This document shows positions 24,635 through 34,822 of a stretch of 64,000 bases of DNA, in pieces (the stretch's first letter is position 1; the number at the start of each line of letters is the position of its first letter). The notes beneath the pieces are model-generated. The model had not been told where the DNA came from, ran no database searches, and saw nothing but the letters and a program-made list of their open reading frames with translations. The stretch lies in contig NZ_CP085335.1 in NCBI RefSeq assembly GCF_020618475.1, positions 620,001 to 684,000 of the forward strand. Direction: 5' to 3'. This stretch comes from Haladaptatus halobius. Its GTDB lineage: Archaea > Halobacteriota > Halobacteria > Halobacteriales > Haladaptataceae. Both the position numbers and the translations under genes were made by a program.

Positions 24635-25069
24635 ATGGTGCCGGCTACCGACGGCGACCCGTCCGGCGAGATCGACGTGGTCGAGAGCGACGCGGAGCGC
24701 ATCGAGAGCAGCGAACACGAGTTCGCGATGCGAGCGACCGCGACCATCGACGGCCCCGCGGGGCGGTTGGCCGTTCGTCGACAGTACGACGCGCTTCCGT
24801 ACCACAACGACGTGGTCTACCCGGACGGCCCCGACTCGAACGACGAACGCGTCGAACGCCCCAACGAGATTCACGTCCACACCCGGTTCTACGCCGTCTC
24901 CGACGACTCCGACGACGACGAAGCCGAGTACTTCGCGGACGCTCACGAGACGTGGACGTCCGAGGAACCGACGGTTCTGAGTGACGCGGACGAGTTGGCG
25001 AGACTCTGTACGGATCATCATCTGGCCGACCCCGCCGCGCTCTACCGAGACGCGATGGAACGGCGGTAA
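24635..25069 (+). CDS. Acidic soluble protein of unknown function
   Basis: The protein has 144 residues, rich in Asp and Glu as usual for haloarchaeal cytoplasmic proteins. Conserved-looking blocks include AVRRQYDALPYHNDVVYPDG, NEIHVHTRFYAV and a C-terminal helix LADPAALYRDAMERR. It has no signal peptide or membrane segment. I do not recognise a named family. Codon use and charge support a real gene. Confidence 0.6.
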   Translation: MVPATDGDPSGEIDVVESDAERIESSEHEFAMRATATIDGPAGRLAVRRQYDALPYHNDVVYPDGPDSNDERVERPNEIHVHTRFYAVSDDSDDDEAEYFADAHETWTSEEPTVLSDADELARLCTDHHLADPAALYRDAMERR

Positions 25070-25226
25070 AGACGTTCGCTCTCGCCCGAACTACGGTTTC
25101 GCTGGGCCGCTGGACGGGACTCGGCGTCGAAACGGAACGTTCCGTAATTTTCTCCCGATATTCGTACCAGACGCTACGCGATATACGGCTTTGCTCGTGG
25201 CGTGCTAACAGAGAACGGGGAGAACG

Positions 25227-26611
25227 ATGGACACGAAAGACCTTCTAACCGACGACGTACAGGCACTCCAAGACGGGTTTCAAGGCGAACTGCTGCGACC
25301 CGGCGACTCCGGCTATGAGGGGGCGCGCCGGATATGGAACGGGATGCGAGACGCGCATCCGGCGGTCATCGCCGTCTGTTCCGGGGTCGCCGACGTGAAA
25401 GCCGCCGTGAAATTCGCCCGCGAGCGCGACGTTCCGGTCGCGGTTCGCGGCGGCGGGCACAACGTCGCCGGAACCGCGACATGCGACGACGGCATCGTCA
25501 TCGACCTCTCGGGGATGCGGAACGTCCTCGTCGATCCGGAGGAACGCCGGGTCAGGGCGCAGGGCGGTGCGACGTGGACTGGGAGACGCAAACCTTCGGA
25601 CTCGTCGTGCCGGGCGGCGTCGTCACCGAGACGGGTATCGCCGGACTCACGCTCGGCGGCGGCTACGGTTGGACGCGGCGCAAGTGGGGGCTCACCTGCG
25701 ATGCCCTCGTCGCGGCGGACGTGGTGACCGGGGAAGGGGAGTTCGTCAGGGCGAGCGAGGAGGAGAACGCCGACCTACTCTGGGCGCTTGGCGGTGGCGG
25801 CGGTGGAGTCGGCGTCGTCACCGCCTTCGAGTACGAGTGCTACCCGCTCGGCCCGGAGGTGTTCTTCCTCGGCGCGCTCTACCCTCTCGACAACGGAGAG
25901 GAGGTGTTCGAACGGTGGGACGAGTTCATGGCCGACGCGCCCGACGAGATAACCGCGGACGTGACGATCTGGAGCGTTCCGGAGCATCCGATGTTTCCGG
26001 AGGAACTCCGCGGAACGCCTTTCGTCGGTGTACTCGGGATGTACGCCGGTGCGGCCGAGGAGGGAGCCGAAGCGATGCAACCGCTCCGCGAGTTCGGGAC
26101 GCCGCTGCTCGATCTGAGCGGGCCGACGACCTACCTGCAGGTGCAGTCGATGTTAGACCCGATGTTCCCGGACGGCGACCGCTACTACTGGAAATCGCAC
26201 TATATCGGCGACTTCGGCGATGCGGAGATCGAGACGATACTCGACTTCTGCCGCGAGCGACCGTCGCCGTGGTCGCTCGTTCCGGTTCGGTCGCTCGGCG
26301 GGGCGATAGCCCGCGTCGGAGCCGACGAAACCGCCTTCGGCGATCGGGACGCTTCGGTACTGCTCAGCATCGACGGGACGTGGGAAGACCCGGCGGACGA
26401 CGAGACAAACGTCGAGTGGGTTCGGGAGTTCTGGGACGCCACGGAGCGGTATTCGACCGGCGCGACCTACGTCAACTTCTCGATGCTCGAAGAGGACGAA
26501 GCGGTTCGCTCCTCGTTCACGGCGAACGAAGAACGGTTGACCGCGGTGAAACGGCTGTACGACCCCGACGGGGTGTTCGGACGAATTTCGCCCGTTAGCG
26601 TGGCGGACTGA
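25227..26611 (+). pseudogene. FAD-linked oxidase (berberine-bridge-enzyme type), frameshifted
   Basis: The N-terminus (MDTKDLLTDDVQALQDGFQG; VAVRGGGHNVAGTATCDDGI) is a PCMH-type FAD-binding domain with the His used for covalent flavin in this family. The frame breaks near 25577, and the rest (DVDWETQTFGLVVPGG, VTETGIAGLTLGGGYGW to LYDPDGVFGRISPV) continues in another frame. Family members read GATWGDVDWETQ across the break. The observed sequence equals that reading minus ten bases, namely one copy of a GCGACGTGG(G) tandem repeat. This fits replication slippage. Restored, the product would be about 464 residues, an oxidase of alcohols or sugars with a C-terminal BBE segment. Confidence 0.85.
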
Positions 26612-26861
26612 CTCGGCCGCGCTGACTAACTCGGTCGGGTCGACCGTCGAGCGCCAACAGGAGGCGCTCGAAGTCGGCGTCCGAGCCGTCGGTCTGGAGC
26701 AGTTCGACGGCCCGCCTGCCGCCGTCGACTCGCCTCCGGAGCCTCGCGTATCGTATCCCGAGTTCGAGTTTCGCATCGGCGATGGCGATTCGACCGTCAC
26801 GAATCGCTTCCCGCGATTCGTGGAGCGTCGCGACCGATTCTCGGAGGACATCGAGAGCCAT
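26595..26861 (-). CDS. Small helical protein of unknown function
   Basis: The region downstream of the FAD oxidase, on the other strand, reads MALDVLRESVATLHESREAI, then RDGRIAIADAKLELGIRYAR and SDADFERLLLALDG, followed by an Arg-rich end. It is amphipathic-helical and has haloarchaeal-like acidic composition in the centre. It overlaps the tail of the FAD oxidase by 17 bases in convergent orientation. A start 20 codons earlier is also possible. I cannot name a family; it is a plausible but unconfirmed gene. Confidence 0.4.
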   Translation of the reverse strand: MALDVLRESVATLHESREAIRDGRIAIADAKLELGIRYARLRRRVDGGRRAVELLQTDGSDADFERLLLALDGRPDRVSQRGRVSPPR

Positions 26862-26965
26862 GCGACGACCGACGCGAGCCACGCGATTAGTGTTGCCGGC
26901 TCGGTGGGGGTCGCCGGTCATCGCTGGCCATGAGAGTTTAGGAATACTGCGTGTTTCATCCACCG

Positions 26966-27847
26966 ATGACCGAGTACGAAAACGACGTTCTGGTTTCAGC
27001 GGATTGGGTGGAAGACCACATCGAGGAGTTCGAGAGCGACGACCCCGAGTACCGACTCGTGGAGGTGAACAGCCCCGAATCGCCAGACGAGGATTTCCCG
27101 TCGCGCTACGGCCAAGGACACGTTCCGGGGGCCATCGGCATGCAGTGGGACGAGGACCTCTCGGACGAGACCGAGCGAGACATCCTCAAGAAGGAGGACT
27201 TCGAACGGGTCGTCGGCGACCACGGTATCAGCGAGGATTCGACCGTCGTCTTCTACGGCGACGGCTGGATTCCGAACTGGTTCGCACTGTTCGCTTACTG
27301 GGAGTTCAAATACTACGGCCACGAGGACGCCCGCGTGCTGAACGGCGGGAAAGACTACTGGGTCGAGAACGACTACCCCCTGACTGACGACGTGCCCGAC
27401 CACCCCGCGGTCGAGTACCGCGCGAAGGGGCCGTTCGAGGGTATCCGGGCGTACAAGGACGATGTGGACAAGGCGATGGAATCGGGGCTGCCGCTGGTCG
27501 ACGTTCGGTCGCCCGAGGAGTTCACAGGTGAAATCATCGCGCCCGAGGGGCTCCAAGAGACGGCTCAGCGCGGCGGCCACATCCCCGGTGCGAGCAACGT
27601 CCCAGTCGCGCAAGTGCTCGCCGACGACGGGCGGTTCAAGTCGGCGGACGAACTGCGCGACCTGTACGCCGAACACGACGTGGACGGCGACGAGTCGGTC
27701 ATCACCTACTGCCGGGTCGGCGAACGCTCCTCCATCGAGTGGTTCGCGCTCCACGAATTGCTCGGCTTCGGCGACGTGCGCAACTACGACGGCTCGTGGA
27801 CCGAGTGGGGGAACGTCGTGCGCGCACCCATCGAACGAGGGGAGTAG
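26966..27847 (+). CDS. Two-domain rhodanese (thiosulfate sulfurtransferase)
   Basis: The protein has 293 residues with two rhodanese domains. The N-terminal domain (GHVPGAIGMQWDEDL, VVFYGDGWIPNWFALFAYWE) lacks the catalytic cysteine, as is normal for tandem rhodaneses. The C-terminal domain carries the active-site loop YCRVGERSS with Cys249, after LVDVRSPEEFTGEI. It transfers sulfane sulfur, for example from thiosulfate to cyanide or a thiol acceptor. The ATG at 26966 (MTEYENDVLVSADWVEDHIE) is the first sensible start. A short helical gene follows. Confidence 0.92.
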   Translation: MTEYENDVLVSADWVEDHIEEFESDDPEYRLVEVNSPESPDEDFPSRYGQGHVPGAIGMQWDEDLSDETERDILKKEDFERVVGDHGISEDSTVVFYGDGWIPNWFALFAYWEFKYYGHEDARVLNGGKDYWVENDYPLTDDVPDHPAVEYRAKGPFEGIRAYKDDVDKAMESGLPLVDVRSPEEFTGEIIAPEGLQETAQRGGHIPGASNVPVAQVLADDGRFKSADELRDLYAEHDVDGDESVITYCRVGERSSIEWFALHELLGFGDVRNYDGSWTEWGNVVRAPIERGE

Positions 27848-27884
27848 CGACACTCCTTTTTTCCGCCGGCACGAATCGCCGACC

Positions 27885-28157
27885 ATCACCGACATCCACG
27901 AACTCGTCGCCGACCTGTACGCTAACCTCGAAGCGACCGAACGACGTCCGGTGGAGACGCGGGCGAACCAGTACCTAGGGGAGGCTCAGGCGGTCGTGGC
28001 GGACGCGAGGCGTGCTCCGGAATCGGTCGTGAAAAAGCGCGTCTCGCAGGCGTCCGAACTGCTCTCGCACGTCGAGGAAACCGGCGATTCGGAGGCTGAC
28101 GAACGCGTCGAGCGGGCGCGCGAGCTGGCGACGGAAATCCTGTCCGAACTGGACTGA
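27885..28157 (+). CDS. Short helical protein without a standard start codon
   Basis: An open frame downstream of the rhodanese reads TDIHELVADLYANLEATERR, EAQAVVADARRAPESVVKKR and RVERARELATEILSELD, an acidic helical protein of about 90 residues similar in style to a conserved haloarchaeal family whose members begin M-x-D-I. The codon in the initiator position is ATC (27885). No ATG, GTG or TTG lies in frame between the rhodanese stop and residue 30. Either ATC is used, the start was mutated, or there is a sequencing error. The role is unknown. Confidence 0.55.
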   Translation: MTDIHELVADLYANLEATERRPVETRANQYLGEAQAVVADARRAPESVVKKRVSQASELLSHVEETGDSEADERVERARELATEILSELD

Positions 28158-28223
28158 ACGATTCGACAGCAAGGTCTGTCGCTTCGGGAGGCTTTAACCC
28201 CCGCGTCACCCTTACTCACGGTC

Positions 28224-29933
28224 ATGAGCAAAACTGGCGAGAAGGACGAAGGGTTGCGAAGCCGCGAGGTCACCGAGGGGCCGGAACGCGCCCCGCACCG
28301 GGCGATGTTCCGGGCGATGGGGTTCGACGACGACGACCTCTCCTCGCCGATGGTCGGGGTCGCCAACCCCGCCGCCGACATCACGCCCTGCAACGTCCAT
28401 CTGGACGACGTGACCGAATCGGCTATCGAAGGGGTCGATTCGGCGGACGGGATGCCCGTCGAGTTCGGAACCATCACCATCTCGGACGCCATCTCGATGG
28501 GAACCGAGGGGATGAAAGCCAGCCTCGTCTCGCGCGAGGTCATCGCCGACAGCGTGGAACTCGTCGCGTTCGGCGAGCGCATGGACGCCCTCGTCACCGT
28601 CGCGGGCTGCGACAAGAACCTCCCGGGGATGATGATGGCGGCCATCCGCACCGACCTGCCGACCGTCTTCCTGTACGGGGGTTCCATCCTCCCCGGCGAG
28701 CACGAGGGGCGCGAAGTCACGGTTCAGAACGTCTTCGAGGGCGTCGGCGCGGTTGCCCACGGCGATATGTCCGAGGAGGAGTTGGACGACCTCGAACGCC
28801 ACGCCTGCCCCGGCGCGGGGTCGTGCGGCGGGATGTTCACCGCGAACACGATGGCCTCCATCAGCGAAGCCCTCGGACTCGCGCCGCTCGGCTCCGCGAG
28901 CCCCCCCGCCGAGTCCGACGAACGCTACGAAGTCGCGGAACAGGCCGGCGAACTCGCGCTCGACGCGGTGGAGAACGACCGCAAACCCTCCGACATCCTC
29001 TCCCGGGAATCGTTCGAGAACGCCATCGCGGTGCAGGTGGCGATGGGCGGTTCGACCAACGCCGTGCTCCACCTGCTCGCGCTCGCGGCGGAAGCCGGAA
29101 TCGACCTCGCCATCGAGGATTTCGACGAGATATCGCGCCAGACGCCCAAGATAGCCAACCTCCAGCCCGGCGGGTCGAAGGTGATGAAAGACCTCCACGA
29201 CGAGGGCGGCGTACCGGTCGTCCTCCGCCGCCTGCTGGACGCCGGACTCGTCCACGGCGACGCGATGACGGTGACGGGTCGCACGGTCGCGGACGAACTC
29301 GACGAACTCGGCGTCACCGGCGAGGCGGACGCCGAGTTCATCCGGCCCGTGGACGACCCCTTCAGCGACGAGGGCGCGATAAAGATTCTGACGGGGAATC
29401 TCGCTCCGGACGGGGCAGTGTTGAAAGTCACGAAGGACGATACGTTCCACCACTCCGGCCCGGCGCGCGTCTTCGAGAACGAGGAGGACGCCATGAGGTA
29501 CGTGCAGGAAGGCGACATCGACTCCGGCGACGTGCTCGTCATCCGTAACGAAGGACCCCGCGGCGGCCCCGGCATGCGCGAGATGCTGGGCGTCACCGCG
29601 GCGGTGGTCGGTCAGGGTCACGAGGACGACGTGGCGCTCATCACCGACGGGCGCTTTTCGGGTGCGACCCGCGGGCCGATGGTCGGTCACGTCGCACCCG
29701 AAGCGCGCGACGGCGGCCCCATCGCGGCGCTGGAAGACGGCGACGAGGTGACGGTGGATATCACGAATCGGGAGCTCTCGGTCGCGCTCTCGGACGAGGA
29801 ACTCGCGGAGCGACTGGACGACTGGGAACCCGACGAACCGCAGTACACGACCGGCGTCCTCGCAAAGTACGGAACCGCGTTCGGGTCGGCGGCGAACGGC
29901 GCGGTGACGAATCCCGGCGCGAAGCGGGAGTGA
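28224..29933 (+). CDS. ilvD: Dihydroxy-acid dehydratase IlvD
   Basis: The protein has 569 residues, the expected length. Hallmarks include [31 protein letters not shown], the cluster-binding [18 protein letters not shown] and C-terminal [20 protein letters not shown]. It is an Fe-S enzyme that dehydrates 2,3-dihydroxy-isovalerate or -methylvalerate to the 2-keto acid, the fourth common step of valine/isoleucine synthesis. The other ilv and leu genes lie at 35.7-44.1 kb on the other strand, so ilvD is unlinked from the operon but in the same neighbourhood. Confidence 0.96.
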   Translation: MSKTGEKDEGLRSREVTEGPERAPHRAMFRAMGFDDDDLSSPMVGVANPAADITPCNVHLDDVTESAIEGVDSADGMPVEFGTITISDAISMGTEGMKASLVSREVIADSVELVAFGERMDALVTVAGCDKNLPGMMMAAIRTDLPTVFLYGGSILPGEHEGREVTVQNVFEGVGAVAHGDMSEEELDDLERHACPGAGSCGGMFTANTMASISEALGLAPLGSASPPAESDERYEVAEQAGELALDAVENDRKPSDILSRESFENAIAVQVAMGGSTNAVLHLLALAAEAGIDLAIEDFDEISRQTPKIANLQPGGSKVMKDLHDEGGVPVVLRRLLDAGLVHGDAMTVTGRTVADELDELGVTGEADAEFIRPVDDPFSDEGAIKILTGNLAPDGAVLKVTKDDTFHHSGPARVFENEEDAMRYVQEGDIDSGDVLVIRNEGPRGGPGMREMLGVTAAVVGQGHEDDVALITDGRFSGATRGPMVGHVAPEARDGGPIAALEDGDEVTVDITNRELSVALSDEELAERLDDWEPDEPQYTTGVLAKYGTAFGSAANGAVTNPGAKRE

Positions 29934-30258
29934 CCCGCCGATCCAGTCGACCCACGCGGTACGTTTCGAACGCGCGCCCGAGACGGTGCCGACGAAATCC
30001 GCCCTTCCATTTATAGGCTGACGAGGGCGACGGTCGGCGCGAGAAGACCAACGACCGGCGGGGCCGACGGCCGTCGACTGGTCGAATAATCTTTCGGAAT
30101 TGAACGGATGGGACGAAATCCGCTGTCTGAACCCGCGTAACACGGTGCAAGAAAAATATATAAAATAAGTAATTTAATATGGTATACTCATGGATTCATA
30201 TAGTTTCTACGAAAAACCGAAATAGATTTTAAACAGTTTTTGAACACACTGTTACTGT
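29934..30258 (+). promoter_or_regulatory. AT-rich promoter region of the symporter gene
   Basis: This 325-bp gap has no gene. The last 120 bases are far more AT-rich than the surroundings (AATATATAAAATAAGTAATT and following). A TATA-like TTTTAAA at about 30227-30233 sits about 28 nt before the ATG at 30259, consistent with a leaderless message. The left part is ordinary GC-rich spacer downstream of ilvD. Confidence 0.5.
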
Positions 30259-31584
30259 ATGTCGTATACCGCACAGCGACTGTGGCGGCGATATCGTTCG
30301 GTGCCGATCATCTATCGTATCGCGGCCGCGTTCATCCTTGGTTCCGTCGTCGGAATCGTCGTCGGAAAACCGGCAGCGTCCCTCCAACCACTCGGCGATC
30401 TGTTCGTCAGGCTTCTCAAGATGGTCATTGTTCCCATCGTCGTCTTCACCCTCATCATGGCCGCCCGGAACCTCTCGCCGAAGAATCTGGGAAAGATCGG
30501 CGTCGAGGTCGTCGCGTTGTACCTCCTCACGACGATGGTCGCCATCGCCATCGGACTCGGAATCAGCAACCTCATCGACCCTGGCGTCGGAATCGAACTG
30601 GCGAAGAATGCGAACGTCAACGCGGAGAAGGCCCCACCGCTGGGTAAAGTTCTCCTTGGAATCGTCCCCGAGAATCCCATCCACGCGATGGCGGAGGGGC
30701 AGATGCTCGGCGTCATCTTCTTCTCGCTCATCTTCGGCATCGGACTGACCGTGGTGCGAGACGAGGCCGAACCAGGGTCGAAACTCGACGACGGCGTCTC
30801 GGCCATCTTCGATGCCGTCGAGGTGGGCACGGAAGTGATGTTCAAGGTCGTCTGGGGCGTGATGGAGTACGGCGTCATCGGCGTGTTCGCCCTGATGGCC
30901 GCCCTATTCGGCCAGACCGGTATCGGTGCCATCGTCTCGCTGCTCAAGCTCTGTGCGTCGCTGGCCATCGCCATCGCCATTCACATCTCCGTCGTCTACC
31001 TGCTCATCATCATGCTCGGACTGGTGGGTAAATCTCCCGTCGACTTCCTGCGCGGCGGGAAAGACGCCATGATGACCGCGCTGAGCATCCGTTCGTCTAG
31101 CGGGACGCTCCCGGTTACGATGTCGAACGCGGACGAGAACCTCGGCGTCGACGAGGAAGTCTACAGCTTCTCGCTTCCGCTCGGTGCGACGGTCAACATG
31201 GACGGAACCGCGATGTACCTCGGTATCGCCGCCATCTTCACCGCCAACGTGGTCGGCAAGTCGCTCACGCTCGCCGAGCAGTTGAGCGTCCTCCTCACGG
31301 CCCTGCTCGCCAGCATCGGGACGGCGGGCGTGCCCGGTGCGAGCCTCATCATGATGTCCGTCGTGTTCACGCAGGTCGGTCTGCCGCTCTCGGCCATCGC
31401 CATGGTCGCCGGCGTCGATCCCCTACTCGACCGGATGCGCACCATGAACAACGTCACGGGCGACCTCGCGGTGACGACGCTCGTGGCGAAGTGGAACGAC
31501 GCCATCGACTTCACCACCGGCGTGTGGGCCGACGCTCCGGCCGACGTCGGCGGCGTAGCCAGCAGCCCGACGACCGACGACTGA
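30259..31584 (+). CDS. Dicarboxylate/amino acid:cation symporter (DAACS, GltP-like)
   Basis: The protein has 441 residues with about eight membrane helices and the two re-entrant hairpins of the family. Signature blocks are IRSSSGTLPVTMSNADENLG (serine-rich HP1) and FSLPLGATVNMDGTAMYLGI, with GTAGVPGASLIMMSVVFTQV for HP2. These symporters import glutamate, aspartate or C4-dicarboxylates with Na+ or H+. The aminotransferase gene starts 20 bases downstream on the same strand, suggesting the pair takes up and transaminates an amino acid. The exact substrate is not known. Confidence 0.92.
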   Translation: MSYTAQRLWRRYRSVPIIYRIAAAFILGSVVGIVVGKPAASLQPLGDLFVRLLKMVIVPIVVFTLIMAARNLSPKNLGKIGVEVVALYLLTTMVAIAIGLGISNLIDPGVGIELAKNANVNAEKAPPLGKVLLGIVPENPIHAMAEGQMLGVIFFSLIFGIGLTVVRDEAEPGSKLDDGVSAIFDAVEVGTEVMFKVVWGVMEYGVIGVFALMAALFGQTGIGAIVSLLKLCASLAIAIAIHISVVYLLIIMLGLVGKSPVDFLRGGKDAMMTALSIRSSSGTLPVTMSNADENLGVDEEVYSFSLPLGATVNMDGTAMYLGIAAIFTANVVGKSLTLAEQLSVLLTALLASIGTAGVPGASLIMMSVVFTQVGLPLSAIAMVAGVDPLLDRMRTMNNVTGDLAVTTLVAKWNDAIDFTTGVWADAPADVGGVASSPTTDD

Positions 31585-31604
31585 TTTCTCCCGATTCGAT
31601 ACTC

Positions 31605-32921
31605 ATGACTTCTGATCTAACCAGAGACGCGACGCGAAGCCGCGAGATTGTCGAACGCGCCCGCGAGGTGATTCCGGGCGGCGCGCAGACCGGTCTCCGG
31701 GCGCAGGCCTACGACACCGGCGATATCGCTTTCGAACGCGCGAACGGGGCGACCCTCGCGACCGTCGACGGCGAGGAGTACACCGACTACCACCTCGGGT
31801 TCGGGCCGATAATCCTCGGGCACACCCATGACGCGGTGGACGAGGCGGCCCGAGAAGCCATCGACGGTGGCGTGCTCTACGGCGCGGGGACGACCCCACT
31901 CGAAGTCGAGGTGGCCGAGCGGCTGGTCGACCTCCTGCCGAGCGTCGAGCGGGTCAACTTCTGCAATAGCGGGAGCGAGGCGACCTACCACGCGATCCGC
32001 CTCGCCCGCGCGCACACCGGCAACGAGAAGATACTGAAATTCGAGGGCTGCTATCACGGCTGGCACGACTACGTCGACGTGAGCGTCTACCCGCCCGAGG
32101 AATGCCTCGGCGAGCGGTATCCGGAATCGGACGGCATGCTCCCGGCGGCCGTCGAGAATACACTCGTCGCCCCGTTCAACGATCCCGAAGCGGTCGCTGA
32201 GGCGGTTCGAGAACACGCCGACGACCTCGCCGGCGTCATCCTCGAACCCATCCCGCACTCAGTCGGATGTCTCCTCCCACAGGAGGAGTTCCTCGAAACC
32301 CTGCGCGAGGTGACCCGCGACGCCGACGTGCCGCTCATCTTCGACGAGGTCATCACCGGCTTTCGTCACTCGCCGCACGGCGCGCAGGGGGAGTTCGGCG
32401 TCACGCCCGACCTGACCTGCGTGGCGAAAGCGCTCGGCAACGGCTACCCCGTCGCGGCGGTGGGCGGCCGGAACGACCTGCTCGCGCAGGCCGGCGGCGA
32501 CAACGAGACCGGCGTCGTCATCAGCGGGACGTACTCCGGCAACCTTCCGGGACTGGCCGCGGCGCGTGAAACCATCGACACCATCGTGGAAGCTAACGTG
32601 CAGGACTACGTTACCGACCTCGGCGAGACGTATCGCGCCGGACTCCGAGATCTGCTCTCCGACCGCGATATCGAGGGGAGGGTCGTCGGCCATCGGAGCA
32701 TCTTCAGCGTACAGTTCGGCGTGACCGACGAGCCTCGGAGCTACGAGGACGTGCTCGGACTGGACGAAGCGAAGTTCCGCGAGTTCGCCGCCGGAATGCG
32801 AGAGCGCGGCCACTTCTTCACGCCGAACCCCTACAAGCGACACCACCTCTCGTTCGCACACGGCGAGGAGCACGCGGAGTCGTACTTAGACGACGCGGAC
32901 GCCGTGTTGGGGACGCTCTAA
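31605..32921 (+). CDS. Class-III PLP-dependent aminotransferase (GSA-aminomutase-like)
   Basis: The protein has 438 residues. Recognisable blocks are VIPGGAQTGLR, YTDYHLGFGPIILGHTHDAV, NFCNSGSEATYHAIRLARAH and LIFDEVITGFRHSPHGAQGE, then CVAKALGNGYPVAAVGG with the PLP-binding lysine. It belongs to the family of glutamate-1-semialdehyde aminomutase and related aminotransferases; details such as the V-I-P-G-G start favour that sub-branch. Proximity to the symporter suggests amino-acid catabolism rather than tetrapyrrole synthesis, but I cannot decide from sequence alone. The start is ATG 31605. Confidence 0.85.
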   Translation: MTSDLTRDATRSREIVERAREVIPGGAQTGLRAQAYDTGDIAFERANGATLATVDGEEYTDYHLGFGPIILGHTHDAVDEAAREAIDGGVLYGAGTTPLEVEVAERLVDLLPSVERVNFCNSGSEATYHAIRLARAHTGNEKILKFEGCYHGWHDYVDVSVYPPEECLGERYPESDGMLPAAVENTLVAPFNDPEAVAEAVREHADDLAGVILEPIPHSVGCLLPQEEFLETLREVTRDADVPLIFDEVITGFRHSPHGAQGEFGVTPDLTCVAKALGNGYPVAAVGGRNDLLAQAGGDNETGVVISGTYSGNLPGLAAARETIDTIVEANVQDYVTDLGETYRAGLRDLLSDRDIEGRVVGHRSIFSVQFGVTDEPRSYEDVLGLDEAKFREFAAGMRERGHFFTPNPYKRHHLSFAHGEEHAESYLDDADAVLGTL

Positions 32922-32967
32922 CCGGGTTCAGCAGGCTTAACCCCATCCGTCCGTTACGAGGTTTCGA

Positions 32968-33939
32968 ATGAGTTCTGCGATACGGATTCAGAATCTGGAG
33001 AAGGAGTACGGGGAGGTGCGAGCGCTCGACGGCGTCTCACTCGACGTTCCGCAAGGGTCGTTTTTCGGACTGCTCGGCCCGAACGGCGCGGGGAAGACGA
33101 CGTTCATCAACGTCCTCGTCGGCCTCGTGAAGAAGTCCGGGGGGACAGCGGAGGTGTTCGGCGCGGACGTGGAAGACGACTACCGCGAGGCTCGAAATCG
33201 GATCGGCCTCGCGCCGCAGGAGTTCAACGTCGACCGGTTCTTCCCCATCCGCGAGGTGCTGGAGCACAAGGCGGGCTATCACGGTATTCCGAAAGGGGAG
33301 GCGCGAGAGCGGGCCGACGAGGTGCTGAAACAGGTCGGCATCTACGACAAGCGCAACACGCGTTTCGACTGGCTCTCGGGCGGGATGAAGCGTCGGTTCA
33401 TGCTGGCGCGGGCGCTCATCACCGACCCTGACCTGCTCATACTCGACGAACCGACCGCGGGCGTGGACGTGCAACTCCGCCACGACCTCTGGGACCTCAT
33501 CACCGACCTGAACGAGAGCGGGACGACCATCCTGCTCACGACCCACTACATCGAGGAGGCGGAACGCCTCTGCGACGAGGTCGCCATCCTCGATTCGGGG
33601 GAGATCGTCGAGGTGGCGAGTCCGGAGGAGCTGATGGGTCGCGGGCCGGACAAGGTCACCGTGACCCTGCGGAATCCACCCGAGACCACCCCGTACCTCT
33701 CCGCCGGACGCGACGAGATCGAGTCGGTCGAACTGGACGGGGACGACCTCGTCATCACGGCGCAGGAAGGGGGCCTCCTTGCACCGGAACTCGTGCGCGA
33801 ACTCGACCGGAAGGGCTTCGAGATCGTCCACTTCGACATCTCGCATACTTCGCTCGAAGAGGTGTTCGTGGCGATGACGCGTGACGAAGCGGACGGCGAA
33901 GAGCAGGTATCCGCGGTGGCGGACGGAGGGCGGGCGTGA
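32968..33939 (+). CDS. ABC-2 type exporter, ATP-binding protein
   Basis: The protein has 323 residues. Walker A is GPNGAGKTT, the signature LSGGMKRR, and Walker B LLILDEPTAGVD, with the H-loop in LLTTHYIEEAERLCDEV. The C-terminal 100 residues form the extension seen in DrrA/CcmA-like exporters. It pairs with the permease gene that overlaps it by four bases (GTGA). Such transporters export drugs, lipids or polysaccharide. The substrate is not evident. Confidence 0.92.
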   Translation: MSSAIRIQNLEKEYGEVRALDGVSLDVPQGSFFGLLGPNGAGKTTFINVLVGLVKKSGGTAEVFGADVEDDYREARNRIGLAPQEFNVDRFFPIREVLEHKAGYHGIPKGEARERADEVLKQVGIYDKRNTRFDWLSGGMKRRFMLARALITDPDLLILDEPTAGVDVQLRHDLWDLITDLNESGTTILLTTHYIEEAERLCDEVAILDSGEIVEVASPEELMGRGPDKVTVTLRNPPETTPYLSAGRDEIESVELDGDDLVITAQEGGLLAPELVRELDRKGFEIVHFDISHTSLEEVFVAMTRDEADGEEQVSAVADGGRA

Positions 33940-34715
33940 CCGGTCTCACCGGTTTCCTCACGCTCACTCGTCGCGAGATCTTGCGCTTCTTGCGGAGGCC
34001 GCGGAACACGTTCGTCCCGCCGCTCGTGACGAACGTGCTGTACTTCTCGGTGTTCGGCGTCGTTCTAGGCGGACGCGTAGGGAAGATGGAGTTCAGCGGG
34101 GTGACCGTCGACTACATCGTCTTCATCCTCCCCGGACTGGTCGTCCTCGGGGCTATCTCGAACGCGTTCGAGAACTCGTCGTTTTCCATCTTCCACGGCC
34201 GGTGGAACCGCTACATCGAAGAGGCGCTCACCTCGCCGATGTCGTACTCGCGGATGGTCGCGGCCTACATCGTCTCCGGAGCGACCCGGGGTCTGCTCGT
34301 CGGCATCCTCATCGCCGTCGTCGGCGCGTTCTTCACGCCGGTCGGCGTGGCCCGCCCGCTCTACCTCGTCGCGTTCGCGCTGGTTATCACGCTCCTCTTT
34401 TCGAGCATCGGCGTTGTCGGTGGTCTCTGGGCCGACGACTGGGACAACCTGACGATGATGAACCAATTCATCGTCCGCCCGCTCGTCTTCTTCGGCGGTG
34501 TCTTCTACACCGTAGAGAGCCTGAAATCGGAAGTCGTTCGCACTCTCACCCTGCTCAATCCGATGGTCTACATGGTAAACGGCGTCCGGTACGGCTTCCT
34601 CGGCGCGGCGGAGGTCGACCCGAACGTCTCGCTCGCGGTACTCTCGGGGTTGACCGTCGCGGTGATGGCGCTCGACGCCTACCTGTTCCGACGCGGCTAC
34701 GGTCTGATGGACTGA
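33936..34715 (+). CDS. ABC-2 type exporter, permease
   Basis: The protein has 259 residues and six predicted membrane helices, with an ABC2-membrane domain: FLTLTRREILRFLRRPRNTF, VDYIVFILPGLVVLGAISNA and NQFIVRPLVFFGGVFYTVES. It starts with GTG at 33936, overlapping the ATPase stop, so it is translated with its partner. Half-size permeases of this kind dimerise in the cytoplasmic membrane. Exported substrate is unknown. Confidence 0.9.
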   Translation: MTGLTGFLTLTRREILRFLRRPRNTFVPPLVTNVLYFSVFGVVLGGRVGKMEFSGVTVDYIVFILPGLVVLGAISNAFENSSFSIFHGRWNRYIEEALTSPMSYSRMVAAYIVSGATRGLLVGILIAVVGAFFTPVGVARPLYLVAFALVITLLFSSIGVVGGLWADDWDNLTMMNQFIVRPLVFFGGVFYTVESLKSEVVRTLTLLNPMVYMVNGVRYGFLGAAEVDPNVSLAVLSGLTVAVMALDAYLFRRGYGLMD

Positions 34716-34822
34716 GCGACGGATATCCGAGCGGGACGCCGCTAGCCGTCTCTCCGACCCTTTCATACCTGTCTCACTGAATACGAAACCCCTTGTTCGC
34801 TCGCCGGGAGTCGTCACTATCG

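Noticed and set aside
28212-30143. Long 643-codon open frame on the minus strand across ilvD
   Set aside because: It is antisense to a strongly conserved ilvD with the usual GC-rich third-position effect, and its protein is Arg/Val/Asp rich without any recognisable domain.
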